Notes: a model not told the origin generated them from the letters alone. A stretch of 64,000 nt of DNA from Weissella confusa (GCA_041871065.1 CP168942.1:216501-280500); one strand, 5' to 3'. Numbered from the stretch's first letter, positions 19,570 to 28,480 are shown. Numbers and translations are program-made.

Positions 19570-19658
19570 CTATTAATCGATGGGATTAGACCCCAGGTGT
19601 AATCGACATGAAAGCGTATGACACGCGGTATGACGTGAATTTGTAATGGATATTTCAC

Positions 19659-19687
19659 TTGCAAAACGTTTGTATCGCGTGTAAACT
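19659..19687 (+). promoter_or_regulatory. rpsF operon promoter
   Basis: TTGCAA (19659-19664), 17-bp spacer, TAAACT (19682-19687). Confidence 0.62.
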
Positions 19688-19699
19688 TAGTTCTTGTGA

Positions 19700-19773
19700 G
19701 TTATGTTGAATTAAATTTCAACAGCTCTCCTTGCCGGCAGGAAGTCGGCCATAGACCAAAAGGAGGAAGTTAT
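19700..19773 (+). promoter_or_regulatory. rpsF leader, possible S6:S18-binding autoregulatory element
   Basis: The leader folds locally: TTGAA..TTTCAA (19706-19721) and CCTTGCCGGCAGG (19729-19741), followed by GTCGGCC and the ribosome site AGGAGG. Known S6:S18 leader motifs expose a CCG in a bulged stem ahead of rpsF; CCG occurs here in the right place. I infer feedback by S6-S18, not demonstrated. Confidence 0.45.
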
Positions 19774-19774
19774 T

Positions 19775-20074
19775 ATGGCATACGAATTGACGTACATCAT
19801 TCGCCCTGACATGGACGCTGATGCTAAGAAGGCATTGGTTGAGCGTTTCGACAAGATCTTGGCGGACAACGGTGCAACGGTGGCAGAGTCTAAGGACTGG
19901 TCATCACGTCGTTTTGCATACGAAATTGCAGGTTACCGTGAGGGTACTTACCACATCGTTAACTTTACTGCAGAAGATGACGCAGCCATCAACGAATTTG
20001 ATCGTTTGGCAAAGATCTCACAAGATATCTTGCGTCACATGGTTGTAAAGCGCGACTTTGCATCAGCTGAGTAA
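19775..20074 (+). CDS. rpsF: 30S ribosomal protein S6
   Basis: 99 residues; [21 protein letters not shown] and the [21 protein letters not shown] core are characteristic of S6, which binds 16S rRNA with S18. A strong AGGAGG ribosome site lies 9 nt upstream of the ATG. First gene of the conserved rpsF-ssb-rpsR operon, with heavily biased codon use. Confidence 0.97.
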   Translation: MAYELTYIIRPDMDADAKKALVERFDKILADNGATVAESKDWSSRRFAYEIAGYREGTYHIVNFTAEDDAAINEFDRLAKISQDILRHMVVKRDFASAE

Positions 20075-20151
20075 TTGTTAGCTTAATTGTCTAACATTTT
20101 TTATTAACTTAGTTGCAGGTCATTAAGACCGATTGAAAGGAGACTTTCCAT

Positions 20152-20703
20152 ATGATTAATCGTGTTGTTCTGGTTGGTCGCTTGACGCGTGACGTTGAAT
20201 TGCGTTACACGACTTCAGGTGCTGCTGTCGGAACTTTCTCACTAGCTGTTAACCGTCAGTTTACTAACGCTAATGGTGAGCGTGAGACCGACTTTATTAA
20301 CGCCGTTATCTGGCGTAAGTCGGCTGAAAACTTTGCTAACTTTACCTCTAAGGGGTCATTGGTGGCGGTTGAAGGTCGCTTGCAAACTCGTAACTACGAG
20401 AACCAACAAGGTCAACGTGTTTATGTAACGGAAGTTGTCGTTGATAACTTCTCATTGTTGGAGAGTCGAGCTGAAAGCGAACAACGCCGTTCACAAAACG
20501 GTGGTGCAAGCAACAACTTCGGCGGTGGTCAACAAGGTGGCAACCAAGGCGGCTTCAATGCTGCACCAGCACAAAACCCATTCGGTGGTTCTTCATCATC
20601 AAATGGTAACGTGTTTGGCGGTAGCCAACCTTCACAACCATCAAATGATCCTTTCGGTGGTGGTCAAGAGGTTGATATCTCTGACGATGATCTACCATTC
20701 TAA
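20152..20703 (+). CDS. ssb: Single-stranded DNA-binding protein
   Basis: 183 residues: an N-terminal OB fold ([20 protein letters not shown] onward, about 1-105), a Gly/Gln/Asn/Ser-rich flexible linker, and the acidic tail ending DISDDDLPF that binds partner proteins. Its position between rpsF and rpsR is the standard arrangement. It coats ssDNA in replication, repair and recombination, for example with RexAB. Confidence 0.97.
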   Translation: MINRVVLVGRLTRDVELRYTTSGAAVGTFSLAVNRQFTNANGERETDFINAVIWRKSAENFANFTSKGSLVAVEGRLQTRNYENQQGQRVYVTEVVVDNFSLLESRAESEQRRSQNGGASNNFGGGQQGGNQGGFNAAPAQNPFGGSSSSNGNVFGGSQPSQPSNDPFGGGQEVDISDDDLPF

Positions 20704-20754
20704 GTTGATATATCTAATTGTCTAACGACATAAGTCTATCAGGAGGAATTAATC

Positions 20755-20997
20755 ATGGCACAACAACGTCGTGGTGGCGGCCCTCGCCGTCGTCGTAAGG
20801 TTGACTTTATCGCAGCCAACCACATCGAATACGTGGATTACAAGGACACTGAATTGTTGGAGCGTTTCATCTCAGAACGCGGTAAGATCTTGCCTCGTCG
20901 TGTGACGGGTACGTCTGCTAAGAACCAACGTAAGGTGACGACTGCTATCAAGCGTGCACGTGTTATGGGTCTTTTGCCATTCGTTGCAGAAGACTAA
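20755..20997 (+). CDS. rpsR: 30S ribosomal protein S18
   Basis: 80 residues, basic N-terminus and the S18 core [30 protein letters not shown] lies 7-9 nt upstream of the ATG. Last gene of the operon, followed by a long hairpin terminator. Confidence 0.97.
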   Translation: MAQQRRGGGPRRRRKVDFIAANHIEYVDYKDTELLERFISERGKILPRRVTGTSAKNQRKVTTAIKRARVMGLLPFVAED

Positions 20998-21025
20998 TAG
21001 CATACGCTTTTAGTAACAACCTTTA

Positions 21026-21062
21026 AAAGAGTGAATCAGCATTGCTGGTTCACTCTTTTTTA
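21026..21062 (+). terminator. Terminator of rpsF-ssb-rpsR
   Basis: AAAGAGTGAATCAGC pairs with GCTGGTTCACTCTTT (one wobble), followed by a T-run. Confidence 0.95.
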
Positions 21063-21079
21063 GGGAAAGGAGCATACTT

Positions 21080-21553
21080 ATGAAGAAATGGCTTATCGGT
21101 GGTGTAGTGGCAGTTGTGGCGCTGATTTTGGGTGCGGTTGGTATGAACGTGTACAACGAGCATCAAGAGGAAAAATTTGAGCGTCAATACGAATCAAGCG
21201 TTGCACGTTCGTATTCGGAATCAATTGCAAAGTCTTCATCATCAAGTTCTGCTGTATCGTCATCAGCTGCGTCTGGAACGGCGACGTCGGTGGCATTGCC
21301 GTCAGAACAAGAAGTTGTGGATCGATTGAAGGGGGACTTGGATAAGTTTATTGCTGACCAAAAGGGCGGTATTATTAAGACAGGTTCAACTGAAGATATT
21401 CGCGATGCGTTTGAAGACACATATGTAGAGACGTATCAAAATGAATTAGAAGCAAAGTTCCCAGACGAAGCTAATGAAGACCAAATCGAATCGTTGATTG
21501 ATTTAGGTTTGTTGACATTGAACTTCGATGAGAAGATTGCTGCAGCGAAGTAA
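21080..21553 (+). CDS. Small membrane-anchored extracellular protein of unknown function
   Basis: 157 residues. The N-terminus MKKWLIGGVVAVVALILGAVG is a single membrane anchor or uncleaved signal; there is no lipobox Cys. A Ser-rich, low-complexity linker follows (about residues 38-68), then an acidic, mostly alpha-helical C-terminal domain (about 75-157). AAAGGAG precedes the ATG. It lies between the rpsR terminator and its own strong terminator, so it is a single-gene unit. I do not recognise the family; a surface role is inferred from topology only. Confidence 0.7.
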   Translation: MKKWLIGGVVAVVALILGAVGMNVYNEHQEEKFERQYESSVARSYSESIAKSSSSSSAVSSSAASGTATSVALPSEQEVVDRLKGDLDKFIADQKGGIIKTGSTEDIRDAFEDTYVETYQNELEAKFPDEANEDQIESLIDLGLLTLNFDEKIAAAK

Positions 21554-21554
21554 G

Positions 21555-21595
21555 AAAAAACCGGTTCACGCAAAAAAAGTGTGAACCGGTTTTTT
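21555..21595 (+). terminator. Strong bidirectional terminator
   Basis: AAAAAACCGGTTCAC (21555-21569) pairs with GTGAACCGGTTTTTT (21581-21595). It ends the 21080 gene and may back up the convergent tRNA unit. Confidence 0.93.
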
Positions 21596-21610
21596 GTATT
21601 TGTAGGAGTA

Positions 21611-21645
21611 AAAAGAAAACCACCAGATCAAATGACCTGGTGGTT
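21611..21645 (-). terminator. Terminator of tRNA-Lys copy 1
   Basis: AACCACCAG (21618-21626) pairs with CTGGTGGTT (21637-21645); on the minus strand it is followed by a pyrimidine/T-rich run. Confidence 0.85.
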
Positions 21646-21651
21646 ATGGGA

Positions 21652-21724
21652 TGGGCAGACAGGGGCTCGAACCCTGGACCCACGGATTAAGAGTCCGTTG
21701 CTCTACCAACTGAGCTATCTGCCC
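21652..21724 (-). tRNA. tRNA-Lys(CTT), copy 1
   Basis: 73-nt cloverleaf read on the minus strand: acceptor GGGCAGA/TCTGCCC, D-arm AGCTCAGTTGGTAGAGC, anticodon arm ACGGA-CTCTTAA-TCCGT with anticodon CTT, T-loop GGTTCGAGCC, discriminator A. The 3' CCA is not encoded. It has its own promoter: TTGCAT and TATTAT with a 17-bp spacer, at 21781-21786 and 21758-21763 (plus-strand coordinates). Confidence 0.97.
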
Positions 21725-21938
21725 ATAATTTTCTTCGTTGCCTCAACAACAGAATTAATAATACCAGATAATTAGTAAGCATGCAAGTGTTTTGTTCGAA
21801 AAAAGTGATTATAAAGTAGATTGGGAGTGTCGGAGGCTTTAGACCGATAGCTGCTGTCATAAAACTGAGAAGGGGGGGCTAACTGTACATCGGAGTTAGT
21901 CTTGTCGTGATCAACAACTGCTATGATAAAAAGGCAAA

Positions 21939-21970
21939 AAGAAAACCGCCAGGTCAAAGACCTAGCGGCT
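21939..21970 (-). terminator. Terminator of tRNA-Lys copy 2
   Basis: ACCGCCAGGTC pairs with GACCTAGCGGCT around AAA, T-rich on the minus strand after the hairpin. Confidence 0.83.
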
Positions 21971-21976
21971 ATGGGA

Positions 21977-22049
21977 TGGGCAGACAGGGGCTCGAACCCT
22001 GGACCCACGGATTAAGAGTCCGTTGCTCTACCAACTGAGCTATCTGCCC
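21977..22049 (-). tRNA. tRNA-Lys(CTT), copy 2
   Basis: Same 73-nt sequence as copy 1, anticodon CTT. Own promoter on the minus strand: TTGCAC (22106-22111) and TATATT (22083-22088), 17-bp spacer. The 250 bp between copies 1 and 2 hold this copy's terminator, the promoter of copy 1 and otherwise unrecognised sequence. Confidence 0.97.
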
Positions 22050-22183
22050 ATAATTTTCTTCGTTGCCTCAACAACAGATATTAATATACCAGAAATTTCA
22101 GCACTGTGCAAGTGTTTTGTTTGAAAAAGTTTTAGAAGAGTAGGGTTGGGCACGTTTAGTGCAGCGAATCGGGAGGAAAGGCA

Positions 22184-22217
22184 AAAGAAAACCGCTAGAT
22201 CAAATGACCTAGCGGTT
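22184..22217 (-). terminator. Terminator of tRNA-Lys copy 3
   Basis: AACCGCTAG pairs with CTAGCGGTT, followed on the minus strand by TTTCTTTTG. Confidence 0.83.
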
Positions 22218-22223
22218 ATGGGA

Positions 22224-22296
22224 TGGGCAGACAGGGGCTCGAACCCTGGACCCACGGATTAAGAGTCCGTTGCTCTACCAACTGAGCTATCTGCCC
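22224..22296 (-). tRNA. tRNA-Lys(CTT), copy 3
   Basis: Same 73-nt sequence as the other copies. Own promoter on the minus strand: TTGCAT (22356-22361) and TATATT (22333-22338), 17-bp spacer. The 5' leader differs from the other copies in the segment next to the mature end. Confidence 0.97.
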
Positions 22297-22418
22297 ATGT
22301 AATTCTCTTTGTGTCTCTCAACAACAGATATTAATATACCTCCATCTGAAAATGAATGCAACACTTTCTTGAACAAAAAACGCTTTTTTCATGACGAACT
22401 TGAAATTGACACTGATGC

Positions 22419-22454
22419 AAAAAGAAAACCACCAGATCAAATGACCTGGTGGTT
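22419..22454 (-). terminator. Terminator of tRNA-Lys copy 4
   Basis: AACCACCAG pairs with CTGGTGGTT, nearly the same as the copy-1 terminator. Confidence 0.83.
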
Positions 22455-22460
22455 ATGGGA

Positions 22461-22533
22461 TGGGCAGACAGGGGCTCGAACCCTGGACCCACGGATTAAG
22501 AGTCCGTTGCTCTACCAACTGAGCTATCTGCCC
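22461..22533 (-). tRNA. tRNA-Lys(CTT), copy 4
   Basis: Same 73-nt sequence, anticodon CTT. Own promoter on the minus strand: TTGCAA (22590-22595) and TATTAT (22567-22572), 17-bp spacer. This promoter region is back-to-back with that of walR. Confidence 0.97.
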
Positions 22534-22634
22534 ATAATTCTTTTCGTTGCCTCAACAACAGATAATATAATAACAAGTATATGAATGTTTTGCAACCCTT
22601 TTTTGTAAAATAAATGTTTTCTGTTTCTGAAAGA

Positions 22635-22662
22635 TTACGAAAACTTTGTAACATGCTATAAT
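22635..22662 (+). promoter_or_regulatory. walR promoter (extended -10)
   Basis: TGCTATAAT gives an extended -10 with TATAAT at 22657-22662. A weak -35 (TTACGA, 22635-22640) is 16 bp upstream. Confidence 0.65.
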
Positions 22663-22700
22663 AGTTACAAGATACCCGCCACTGGGAGGATAAAGAACAG

Positions 22701-23402
22701 ATGAGTAAAATTTTAGTCGTCGATGACGAAAAGCCAATTTCAGATATTATCAAGTTTAATTTGACGAAGGAAGGATACGACGTTGTTGTGGCCATGGATG
22801 GTCAAGAAGCGTTGGATCTTTTTGAGAGTGAGGAGCCTGATCTAGTTTTGCTAGACCAAATGTTGCCTGAGCTTGAAGGAACAGAAGTTCTACGTCAAAT
22901 TCGCACGAAGTCACAAACGCCCGTTATCATGGTAACGGCCAAGGATTCAGAGATCGATAAGGTCTTGGGTCTTGAGATGGGTGCTGATGATTATGTTACA
23001 AAGCCATTCTCAAATCGAGAGTTGTTGGCACGTATCAAGGCTAACTTGCGCCGCCAAGCGCCAGTTGCTGGTCAAAATGTTATGGATGATAGTGGAGACA
23101 TCAAGATTGGTGCCCTAACGATTCACCCTGACGCATATATGGTATCTAAGAACGGTCAAGACATTGAATTGACACACCGTGAGTTTGAATTGTTGCACCA
23201 CTTGGCTAAGCACATTGGTCAAGTTATGACGCGTGATGATTTGTTGCAAACGGTTTGGGGTTACGATTACTTTGGGGATGTTCGTACGGTCGATGTGACG
23301 GTGCGTCGTATTCGTGAAAAGATTGAAGAAACACCAAGTCACCCACAAATTTTGATGACACGTCGCGGTGTCGGTTACTATTTGAAGGCTTCAGAAGAAT
23401 AA
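22701..23402 (+). CDS. walR: Response regulator WalR (YycF)
   Basis: OmpR-family response regulator of the essential WalRK cell-wall system. 233 residues: receiver domain with DDE near the start, phospho-acceptor Asp in [10 protein letters not shown] (about 53), Lys in [11 protein letters not shown], then a winged-helix DNA-binding domain with [20 protein letters not shown] lies 11 nt upstream of ATG. The gene order walR-walK-walH-walI-walJ-htrA is the classical locus. A hairpin with a T-run lies between walR and walK. Confidence 0.97.
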   Translation: MSKILVVDDEKPISDIIKFNLTKEGYDVVVAMDGQEALDLFESEEPDLVLLDQMLPELEGTEVLRQIRTKSQTPVIMVTAKDSEIDKVLGLEMGADDYVTKPFSNRELLARIKANLRRQAPVAGQNVMDDSGDIKIGALTIHPDAYMVSKNGQDIELTHREFELLHHLAKHIGQVMTRDDLLQTVWGYDYFGDVRTVDVTVRRIREKIEETPSHPQILMTRRGVGYYLKASEE

Positions 23403-23414
23403 AGCAGACTGGTT

Positions 23415-23448
23415 AGTGCCGTGCCGATTGGCATGGCACTATTTTTTT
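23415..23448 (+). terminator. Intra-operon hairpin between walR and walK
   Basis: AGTGCCGTGCC pairs with GGCATGGCACT (one mismatch), followed by TTTTTTT. It is terminator-like although walK has no recognisable promoter of its own, so it probably lets only part of transcription through. Confidence 0.75.
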
Positions 23449-23476
23449 AATTAGATTTGGGAGTATTAAAAACGCG

Positions 23477-25372
23477 ATGGCAGATTTTGAAGAATTGACA
23501 GAGCAAAAAAGGTGGCGGAAGTTTTTTTCTTCAATCCATTTTAAAATTGCGTTGGTATTTACGCTGACGCTATTAGTAACGTTGGAACTGGTTGGAGCAT
23601 TCTTCGTTAAACGTTTGGAACAACAAAATTTGGCAACGTTTAGAACGCAAATCGCGTTGCCGGCTTATGTGAATGATTCGCTCACACAGCAATTAATCAG
23701 CACAGACCAAACAAAGGCGAATAGCGACATTCACACTATTCTGACGTCAATTAATAACGCCTCGATTTCAGAGATTGAGGTAATTGATTCATCGGGTATT
23801 ATTCGCGGTACGAGTGATATCAATGCCCAAGATGAAGTTGGGCAAAAAACTACTGATGCCAACGTCAAGGCAGCACTGGCTGGTGGAAAGTACACCAAGA
23901 ACCCGATTGAAGAGCGTTCGGGTGTTCGCTATCAGGTGGTTGTGAAGCCACTGGTTAGTTCATCAGCTGGTGAGAGTAACATTGTCGGGGTTGTTGAAGT
24001 GCGCGCAAGCCTTGAAACAACGTATGACAACTTGAATCACATTTCACTGATTTATTTCTCAGCATCATTGCTAGCGGTGGTCTTGGGTGTGGTCATGGCC
24101 GTGATTATTTCACGTAGTTTGACGAAGCCAATTGCTGAAATCAATGATCGCACGACGCGCATTGCCCAGGGAGACTATTCAGGTGGTATTCTAGTTCGTT
24201 CAAACGACGAAATTGGTCAATTGGCCGAAAATGTTAACGCACTGGCAGTTCGAATTGAAGAAACGACAAACTCAACTGAGTTTGAACGTCGTCGTTTGGA
24301 TTCGGTGCTGGAACACATGACGGATGGTGTTATTGCTACTGACCGTCGTGGAAGCATTAACATCATTAACACGGCTGCGTTGCAAATGACGGGTATGGAA
24401 GACAGTAACGTGGCCTTGGGTCAATCAATTTTGGAAGTGTTGAAAATTGCCGATCGCTATAATTTGCGTGAGTTGCTTGATAACCAGGATGAATTGTTGC
24501 TTGATTTCAGTAATGATGAACGCCAATTGATTATTCGTGCATACTTCAGTTTGATTCAACGCGCATCAGGATTTATTTCTGGTTTGGTTATCGTGCTACA
24601 CGACGTTACTGAGCAACAACGTATTGAAGAGGAACGTCGTCAATTCGTTTCGAACGTTTCACACGAATTACGTACGCCGTTGACGTCTGTGAAGTCATAC
24701 GTCGATGCGCTGCAAGAAGGTGCGATTGAGGATCCGGAAGTCGCTAAGAGTTTCTTGGCGGTGGCGCAAGATGAAACGACTCGTATGATTCACATGATTA
24801 ACGACTTGCTTGAGCTATCACGCATGGACTCAGGTACGATGAAGTTGGAGACGGAATACGTCAATGTTGGCGAATTGTTCAACTACATTCTGAACCGATT
24901 CGATATGATTATTGCGAATGACGATAAGCCTGAAAAGTATTACACAATTAAGCGTGAGATTACGGATTCACAAATTTGGGTTGAGCTGGATACGTCGAAG
25001 TTTACGCAAGTGGTGGACAATATTATGAACAATGCCATCAAGTATTCACCTGATGGTGGTGTTATCACAGCTCGTATGATTGATCGCAAGACTGAGGTTG
25101 TACTAAGTATTACTGACCAAGGTTTGGGAATTCCAAAGAAGGACTTGGGCCACATTTTTGACCGCTTCTTCCGTGTTGATAAGGCGCGTTCACGTGCCCA
25201 AGGTGGAACTGGTTTGGGGCTTGCTATTTCTAAGGAAATTATCGAACGCTTTGGCGGTAAGATTTGGGTAGATTCTTCAGAAGGCAAGGGGTCAACGTTC
25301 TCAATTTCATTGCCATATGAAGCTTACGATCCAGCAGAAGATGAGTGGGATGATGGTGAATGGGATGATTAA
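23477..25372 (+). CDS. walK: Sensor histidine kinase WalK (YycG)
   Basis: 631-residue membrane sensor kinase partner of WalR. Membrane segments at about 22-45 and 190-213 flank an extracellular PAS-like domain, followed by HAMP (RSLTKPIAEINDRTTRIAQGD), an internal PAS domain (about 270-380), HisKA with FVSNVSHELRTPL (about 390-403) and HATPase with NNAIKYSPDGG and GGTGLGLAI. The C-terminus is acidic (DEWDDGEWDD), and its coding sequence overlaps the start of walH. Confidence 0.96.
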   Translation: MADFEELTEQKRWRKFFSSIHFKIALVFTLTLLVTLELVGAFFVKRLEQQNLATFRTQIALPAYVNDSLTQQLISTDQTKANSDIHTILTSINNASISEIEVIDSSGIIRGTSDINAQDEVGQKTTDANVKAALAGGKYTKNPIEERSGVRYQVVVKPLVSSSAGESNIVGVVEVRASLETTYDNLNHISLIYFSASLLAVVLGVVMAVIISRSLTKPIAEINDRTTRIAQGDYSGGILVRSNDEIGQLAENVNALAVRIEETTNSTEFERRRLDSVLEHMTDGVIATDRRGSINIINTAALQMTGMEDSNVALGQSILEVLKIADRYNLRELLDNQDELLLDFSNDERQLIIRAYFSLIQRASGFISGLVIVLHDVTEQQRIEEERRQFVSNVSHELRTPLTSVKSYVDALQEGAIEDPEVAKSFLAVAQDETTRMIHMINDLLELSRMDSGTMKLETEYVNVGELFNYILNRFDMIIANDDKPEKYYTIKREITDSQIWVELDTSKFTQVVDNIMNNAIKYSPDGGVITARMIDRKTEVVLSITDQGLGIPKKDLGHIFDRFFRVDKARSRAQGGTGLGLAISKEIIERFGGKIWVDSSEGKGSTFSISLPYEAYDPAEDEWDDGEWDD

Positions 25373-26690
25373 TCGACTACATTATCGTTTCAAAGTGCTA
25401 TTCCGCCGTTTTGGATTAGTGGCGATGCTGATTCTAGCGATTGGCATTAGTATCGCGCTGTCAGTTAGTCTATGGCGTAGTCCGGGACGTGATTTGAATC
25501 ATGATAAAAGTGATGCTGACGCGACGCAGCAAGTCGTGGCGTCAAAGTCGCTCACGGACCTATACGGTTTTGATCAATTAGTGTACAACGAAGATAATGT
25601 GCAGTATTCAGTTATTGATTATCGTCCGACGACTACGAAAATGATTAAGCGTTTGTCGACATGGGAAGTTGGTGACTATACCAAGCAAAAGCTGACGGAC
25701 GCGGCTTATCTAAATGCCTTGTCTAAGAAGGAAACGGTATTAATGAGCTTTCCGGATGCCGTTGCCGGTGGGGTGGTTAACCAAATCATGACCAATGATG
25801 TTGATTTGCCAAATAACGCTGAAATTAATCGTATTCGGGTGCCGCAAAAGGCTAAGAATGAAGTGTTGTTCATGGATGATAAGCACCGAACAACTTATCG
25901 ATATGCAATTAAAAGCGCAACTAAGTCGTTTGCTAGTTTCAAAATGAGTGACGAACGCGTCAAAGTTAAATTTGAACTTAATGGTAAGCGTGTGTTGACT
26001 GATGCGTTGGAATCTGTGTCGTTGCGTTCATATAGCTACTTAATGGAAACAAATGCGACGAATAATTATTTGTCAGCACTCTTTGCTGGTACGACGACGC
26101 CAAGTGCTAATCGCAATGGCAATACGTTGACCTACAATGATGGGGTGTCACGTCAAATGACGGTGGATACTGTTTCTGGTGTGGCTAAGTATGACGCCTA
26201 TGACGTATCTGATTTGGGCAAGACGTTTAATCAACGTATGGCTAAAGGATATGATTGGCTGGTGCGAATTCACCAAATTCCTGACAATATCTACTTTTTT
26301 GAAAGTCATGACATGGGACGTCATTTGATTTACCGTCTTTACGTGAACGGGTTGCCGATCTTTAACCAAACTGCTTACGGTACGGTTCAAATGAAGCAAC
26401 ACGATAGTCGTCACCAAGAAATTGATTTTTCACAGTACTCATTGCAGGTGCCTTTGCCAGCAGATAATAACGTGCGCGTGACGCTACCGACATCAGATGA
26501 AGTGATTAAGCAGTTGGCTGGCGCTGGTGTGCCTAAAAAGTCGATTACGAATATGGCGTATGGTTATCGCTGGGTGTCAGATACCAATCAAAATATCGTG
26601 ACGTTGCAGCCTGAGTGGTACTTTGAAGTTGGTAGCACCTGGCAAGCGGTCAATGATAAGCTAGCTGAAAATCAAGGGGGAACGAACTGA
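25365..26690 (+). CDS. walH: WalRK regulatory protein WalH (YycH)
   Basis: Membrane-anchored accessory protein that modulates WalK from outside the membrane. About 441 residues with one N-terminal membrane segment (FGLVAMLILAIGISIALSVS). I chose ATG 25365 (MINRLHYRF), which overlaps the walK end by 8 nt; in-frame ATGs at 25353 and further upstream are alternatives, none with a clear ribosome site, so coupling to walK is likely. Identification rests on position, topology and the YycH-like C-terminal half (for example YFEVGSTW); primary sequence in this family is weakly conserved. Confidence 0.85.
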   Translation: MINRLHYRFKVLFRRFGLVAMLILAIGISIALSVSLWRSPGRDLNHDKSDADATQQVVASKSLTDLYGFDQLVYNEDNVQYSVIDYRPTTTKMIKRLSTWEVGDYTKQKLTDAAYLNALSKKETVLMSFPDAVAGGVVNQIMTNDVDLPNNAEINRIRVPQKAKNEVLFMDDKHRTTYRYAIKSATKSFASFKMSDERVKVKFELNGKRVLTDALESVSLRSYSYLMETNATNNYLSALFAGTTTPSANRNGNTLTYNDGVSRQMTVDTVSGVAKYDAYDVSDLGKTFNQRMAKGYDWLVRIHQIPDNIYFFESHDMGRHLIYRLYVNGLPIFNQTAYGTVQMKQHDSRHQEIDFSQYSLQVPLPADNNVRVTLPTSDEVIKQLAGAGVPKKSITNMAYGYRWVSDTNQNIVTLQPEWYFEVGSTWQAVNDKLAENQGGTN

Positions 26691-27502
26691 TGGATTTCAA
26701 AAAAATCTTAGCGACTTTCTTAGTGGTTTTTGTGGCTATCGATATCTTTTTGGCTTTTCAATGGTTTCAAATTCACCAACCAACTGCCAATCCAACGGCA
26801 ACGGAAAGCATTCTGTCAGAGATGAAGAGTGATGGTATTCAAGTTGGTGAGTTAGATACTGATTCCCAAACTGGTGCCTATATCGGTGGTCAAGATGGCG
26901 ATGAGTTCCTAAAAGCTAATATGGACAGTTTGGACAAGCGATGGTCAACTAAGCTTACCGGCAACCAGCTAACAGCAACGTTAGATAAGCCGGTGTTTAT
27001 GGGAACGTCACGATCGGATGTACGTAAGTCACTACAAAAGCTGGTTGATGATAAGACGCAAGTGATTGCGGGTGCCCAATATGTGTATGATGCGAAGTTA
27101 ACGGAGTATGCGAATAATGATTCGGATAATTCAGCGATGGTGGTCTACACACAAAAGATGACGAACCGACGCCAATTTATGACGTCACGTGCGCAAATTC
27201 GATTCTTATTGGATAAGAATCATGATTTGAAGGGGTATACCCAAACGTACGTATCGAATGCCCAGGTGTTGCGTGACTCAACCACGTTGATTTCGGAAGA
27301 AAAAGCGTTGATTGGGGCTTATCAATATAATGAAATTCCAAATAATGGTAAGTTGAATTGGAGTCATATGGGTTATGCACCATTAACAACAGTTGGTAAT
27401 GATACGATTTTTGTACCAGCATGGATCTTTTCGGTGACGGATGGTACTGGTAACACGACGTTATTACGAATCAATGCATTGAATGGCGCCTTAATGAAAT
27501 AA
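26690..27502 (+). CDS. walI: WalRK regulatory protein WalI (YycI)
   Basis: 270 residues, one N-terminal membrane segment (KILATFLVVFVAIDIFLAFQWF, about residues 4-25) and an extracellular domain with the YycI feature of repeated Gln-Thr and a C-terminal FVPAWIFSVTDG. Its ATG overlaps the walH stop (TGATG). It works with WalH in controlling WalK. A hairpin terminator follows, so walJ may depend on read-through. Confidence 0.87.
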   Translation: MDFKKILATFLVVFVAIDIFLAFQWFQIHQPTANPTATESILSEMKSDGIQVGELDTDSQTGAYIGGQDGDEFLKANMDSLDKRWSTKLTGNQLTATLDKPVFMGTSRSDVRKSLQKLVDDKTQVIAGAQYVYDAKLTEYANNDSDNSAMVVYTQKMTNRRQFMTSRAQIRFLLDKNHDLKGYTQTYVSNAQVLRDSTTLISEEKALIGAYQYNEIPNNGKLNWSHMGYAPLTTVGNDTIFVPAWIFSVTDGTGNTTLLRINALNGALMK

Positions 27503-27527
27503 TGACGTGTTAGAATAGATAACGACG

Positions 27528-27563
27528 AAACGCCGCGTGACTCTTTTGTCATGGGGCGTTTTT
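27528..27563 (+). terminator. Terminator-like hairpin after walI
   Basis: AAACGCC (27528-27534) pairs with GGCGTTT (27555-27561), with an inner GAC/GTC helix, followed by TTT. Confidence 0.75.
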
Positions 27564-27599
27564 ACTTTGTAGATAATAAAAAGAATGGGGATGGCAGAA

Positions 27600-28400
27600 A
27601 TGGCAAGTGATTTTCATGTGTCAATGTTGGCCTCTGGCAGTAAGGGAAACGTCACGTATATTGAAACGCCGACGCATAAAGTGCTAGTTGATGCTGGCTT
27701 GTCGGGGAAAAAGATTGATGGGCTGATGAATCAAATCGGCCGTTCATTGACGGATGTTGACGCATTGTTTGTGACGCACGAGCACAGTGACCACATCGCA
27801 GGTGTTGGTGTGTTGGCACGTAAGTATGGCTTTGATGTTTACGCAAATGCGAAGACGTGGGACGCGATGGCGGGTAAGATTGGTAAAATTAAGCCAGAAC
27901 AGATGAATATTTTGGAAGCCGGCCAGACAAAGCTGTTTGGCGATTTGGACGTCGAGAGTTTTAGTGTTTCTCACGACGCGGCTGATCCACAATTCTATGC
28001 CTTCCATCACGACAACAAGACGTTTGCGATGCTGACGGATACCGGTTATGTTAATGATCGCATTGTTGGGACGATTCGAAACGCGGACGCGGTGTTGATG
28101 GAAGCGAACCACGATTATGAAATGCTACGCATGGGCGGGTACGCTTGGAATTTGAAACAACGTATCTTGAGTGATCAAGGGCACTTGTCTAATGAAGATG
28201 GGGCGTTAGCGTTGACTGAGATTTTGGGTGACCGTACGAAGAACGTGTTCTTGGGTCACTTGAGTCAAGAAAATAATCAAAAGCCATTGGCTCATTTGAC
28301 GGTGCAATCAGTTTTGGAAGAACATGACTTTGGGGTTGGCCATGATTTTAATCTATTTGATACCGACCCAGCGCAAGCGACGAAATTATTAGACATTTAA
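27600..28400 (+). CDS. walJ: MBL-fold hydrolase WalJ (YycJ)
   Basis: Metallo-beta-lactamase-fold protein, about 266 residues. The metal signature THEHSDHIAG and later SHDAADP and LTDTGYV and EANHD residues fit the family; YycJ is reported to act as a 5'-3' exonuclease in some Firmicutes. Start choice: ATG 27600 (MASDFHVSMLASGS) matches where homologues begin; in-frame ATGs at 27585 and 27591 are possible. It lies in the wal locus before htrA. Confidence 0.88.
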   Translation: MASDFHVSMLASGSKGNVTYIETPTHKVLVDAGLSGKKIDGLMNQIGRSLTDVDALFVTHEHSDHIAGVGVLARKYGFDVYANAKTWDAMAGKIGKIKPEQMNILEAGQTKLFGDLDVESFSVSHDAADPQFYAFHHDNKTFAMLTDTGYVNDRIVGTIRNADAVLMEANHDYEMLRMGGYAWNLKQRILSDQGHLSNEDGALALTEILGDRTKNVFLGHLSQENNQKPLAHLTVQSVLEEHDFGVGHDFNLFDTDPAQATKLLDI

Positions 28401-28409
28401 CGAAGCTTC

Positions 28410-28442
28410 CTTAAGACGTCTTAAAGGGTTGGCACTTATAAT
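28410..28442 (+). promoter_or_regulatory. htrA promoter with palindromic operator
   Basis: TTAAGACGTCTTAA (28411-28424) is a perfect palindrome. It can also be read as two TTTAAG-like hexamers spaced by 5 bp, resembling CiaR sites of streptococcal htrA. TATAAT follows at 28437-28442. The regulator is unknown. Confidence 0.55.
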
Positions 28443-28480
28443 GTAATTAAATAATCAGAGTTAACACGGAGGGGTTACCC

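Noticed and set aside
21652..22533. tRNA array as a phage or island attachment site
   Set aside because: No integrase gene or partial tRNA 3'-end duplication in a different context is visible; the copies are complete and have promoters.
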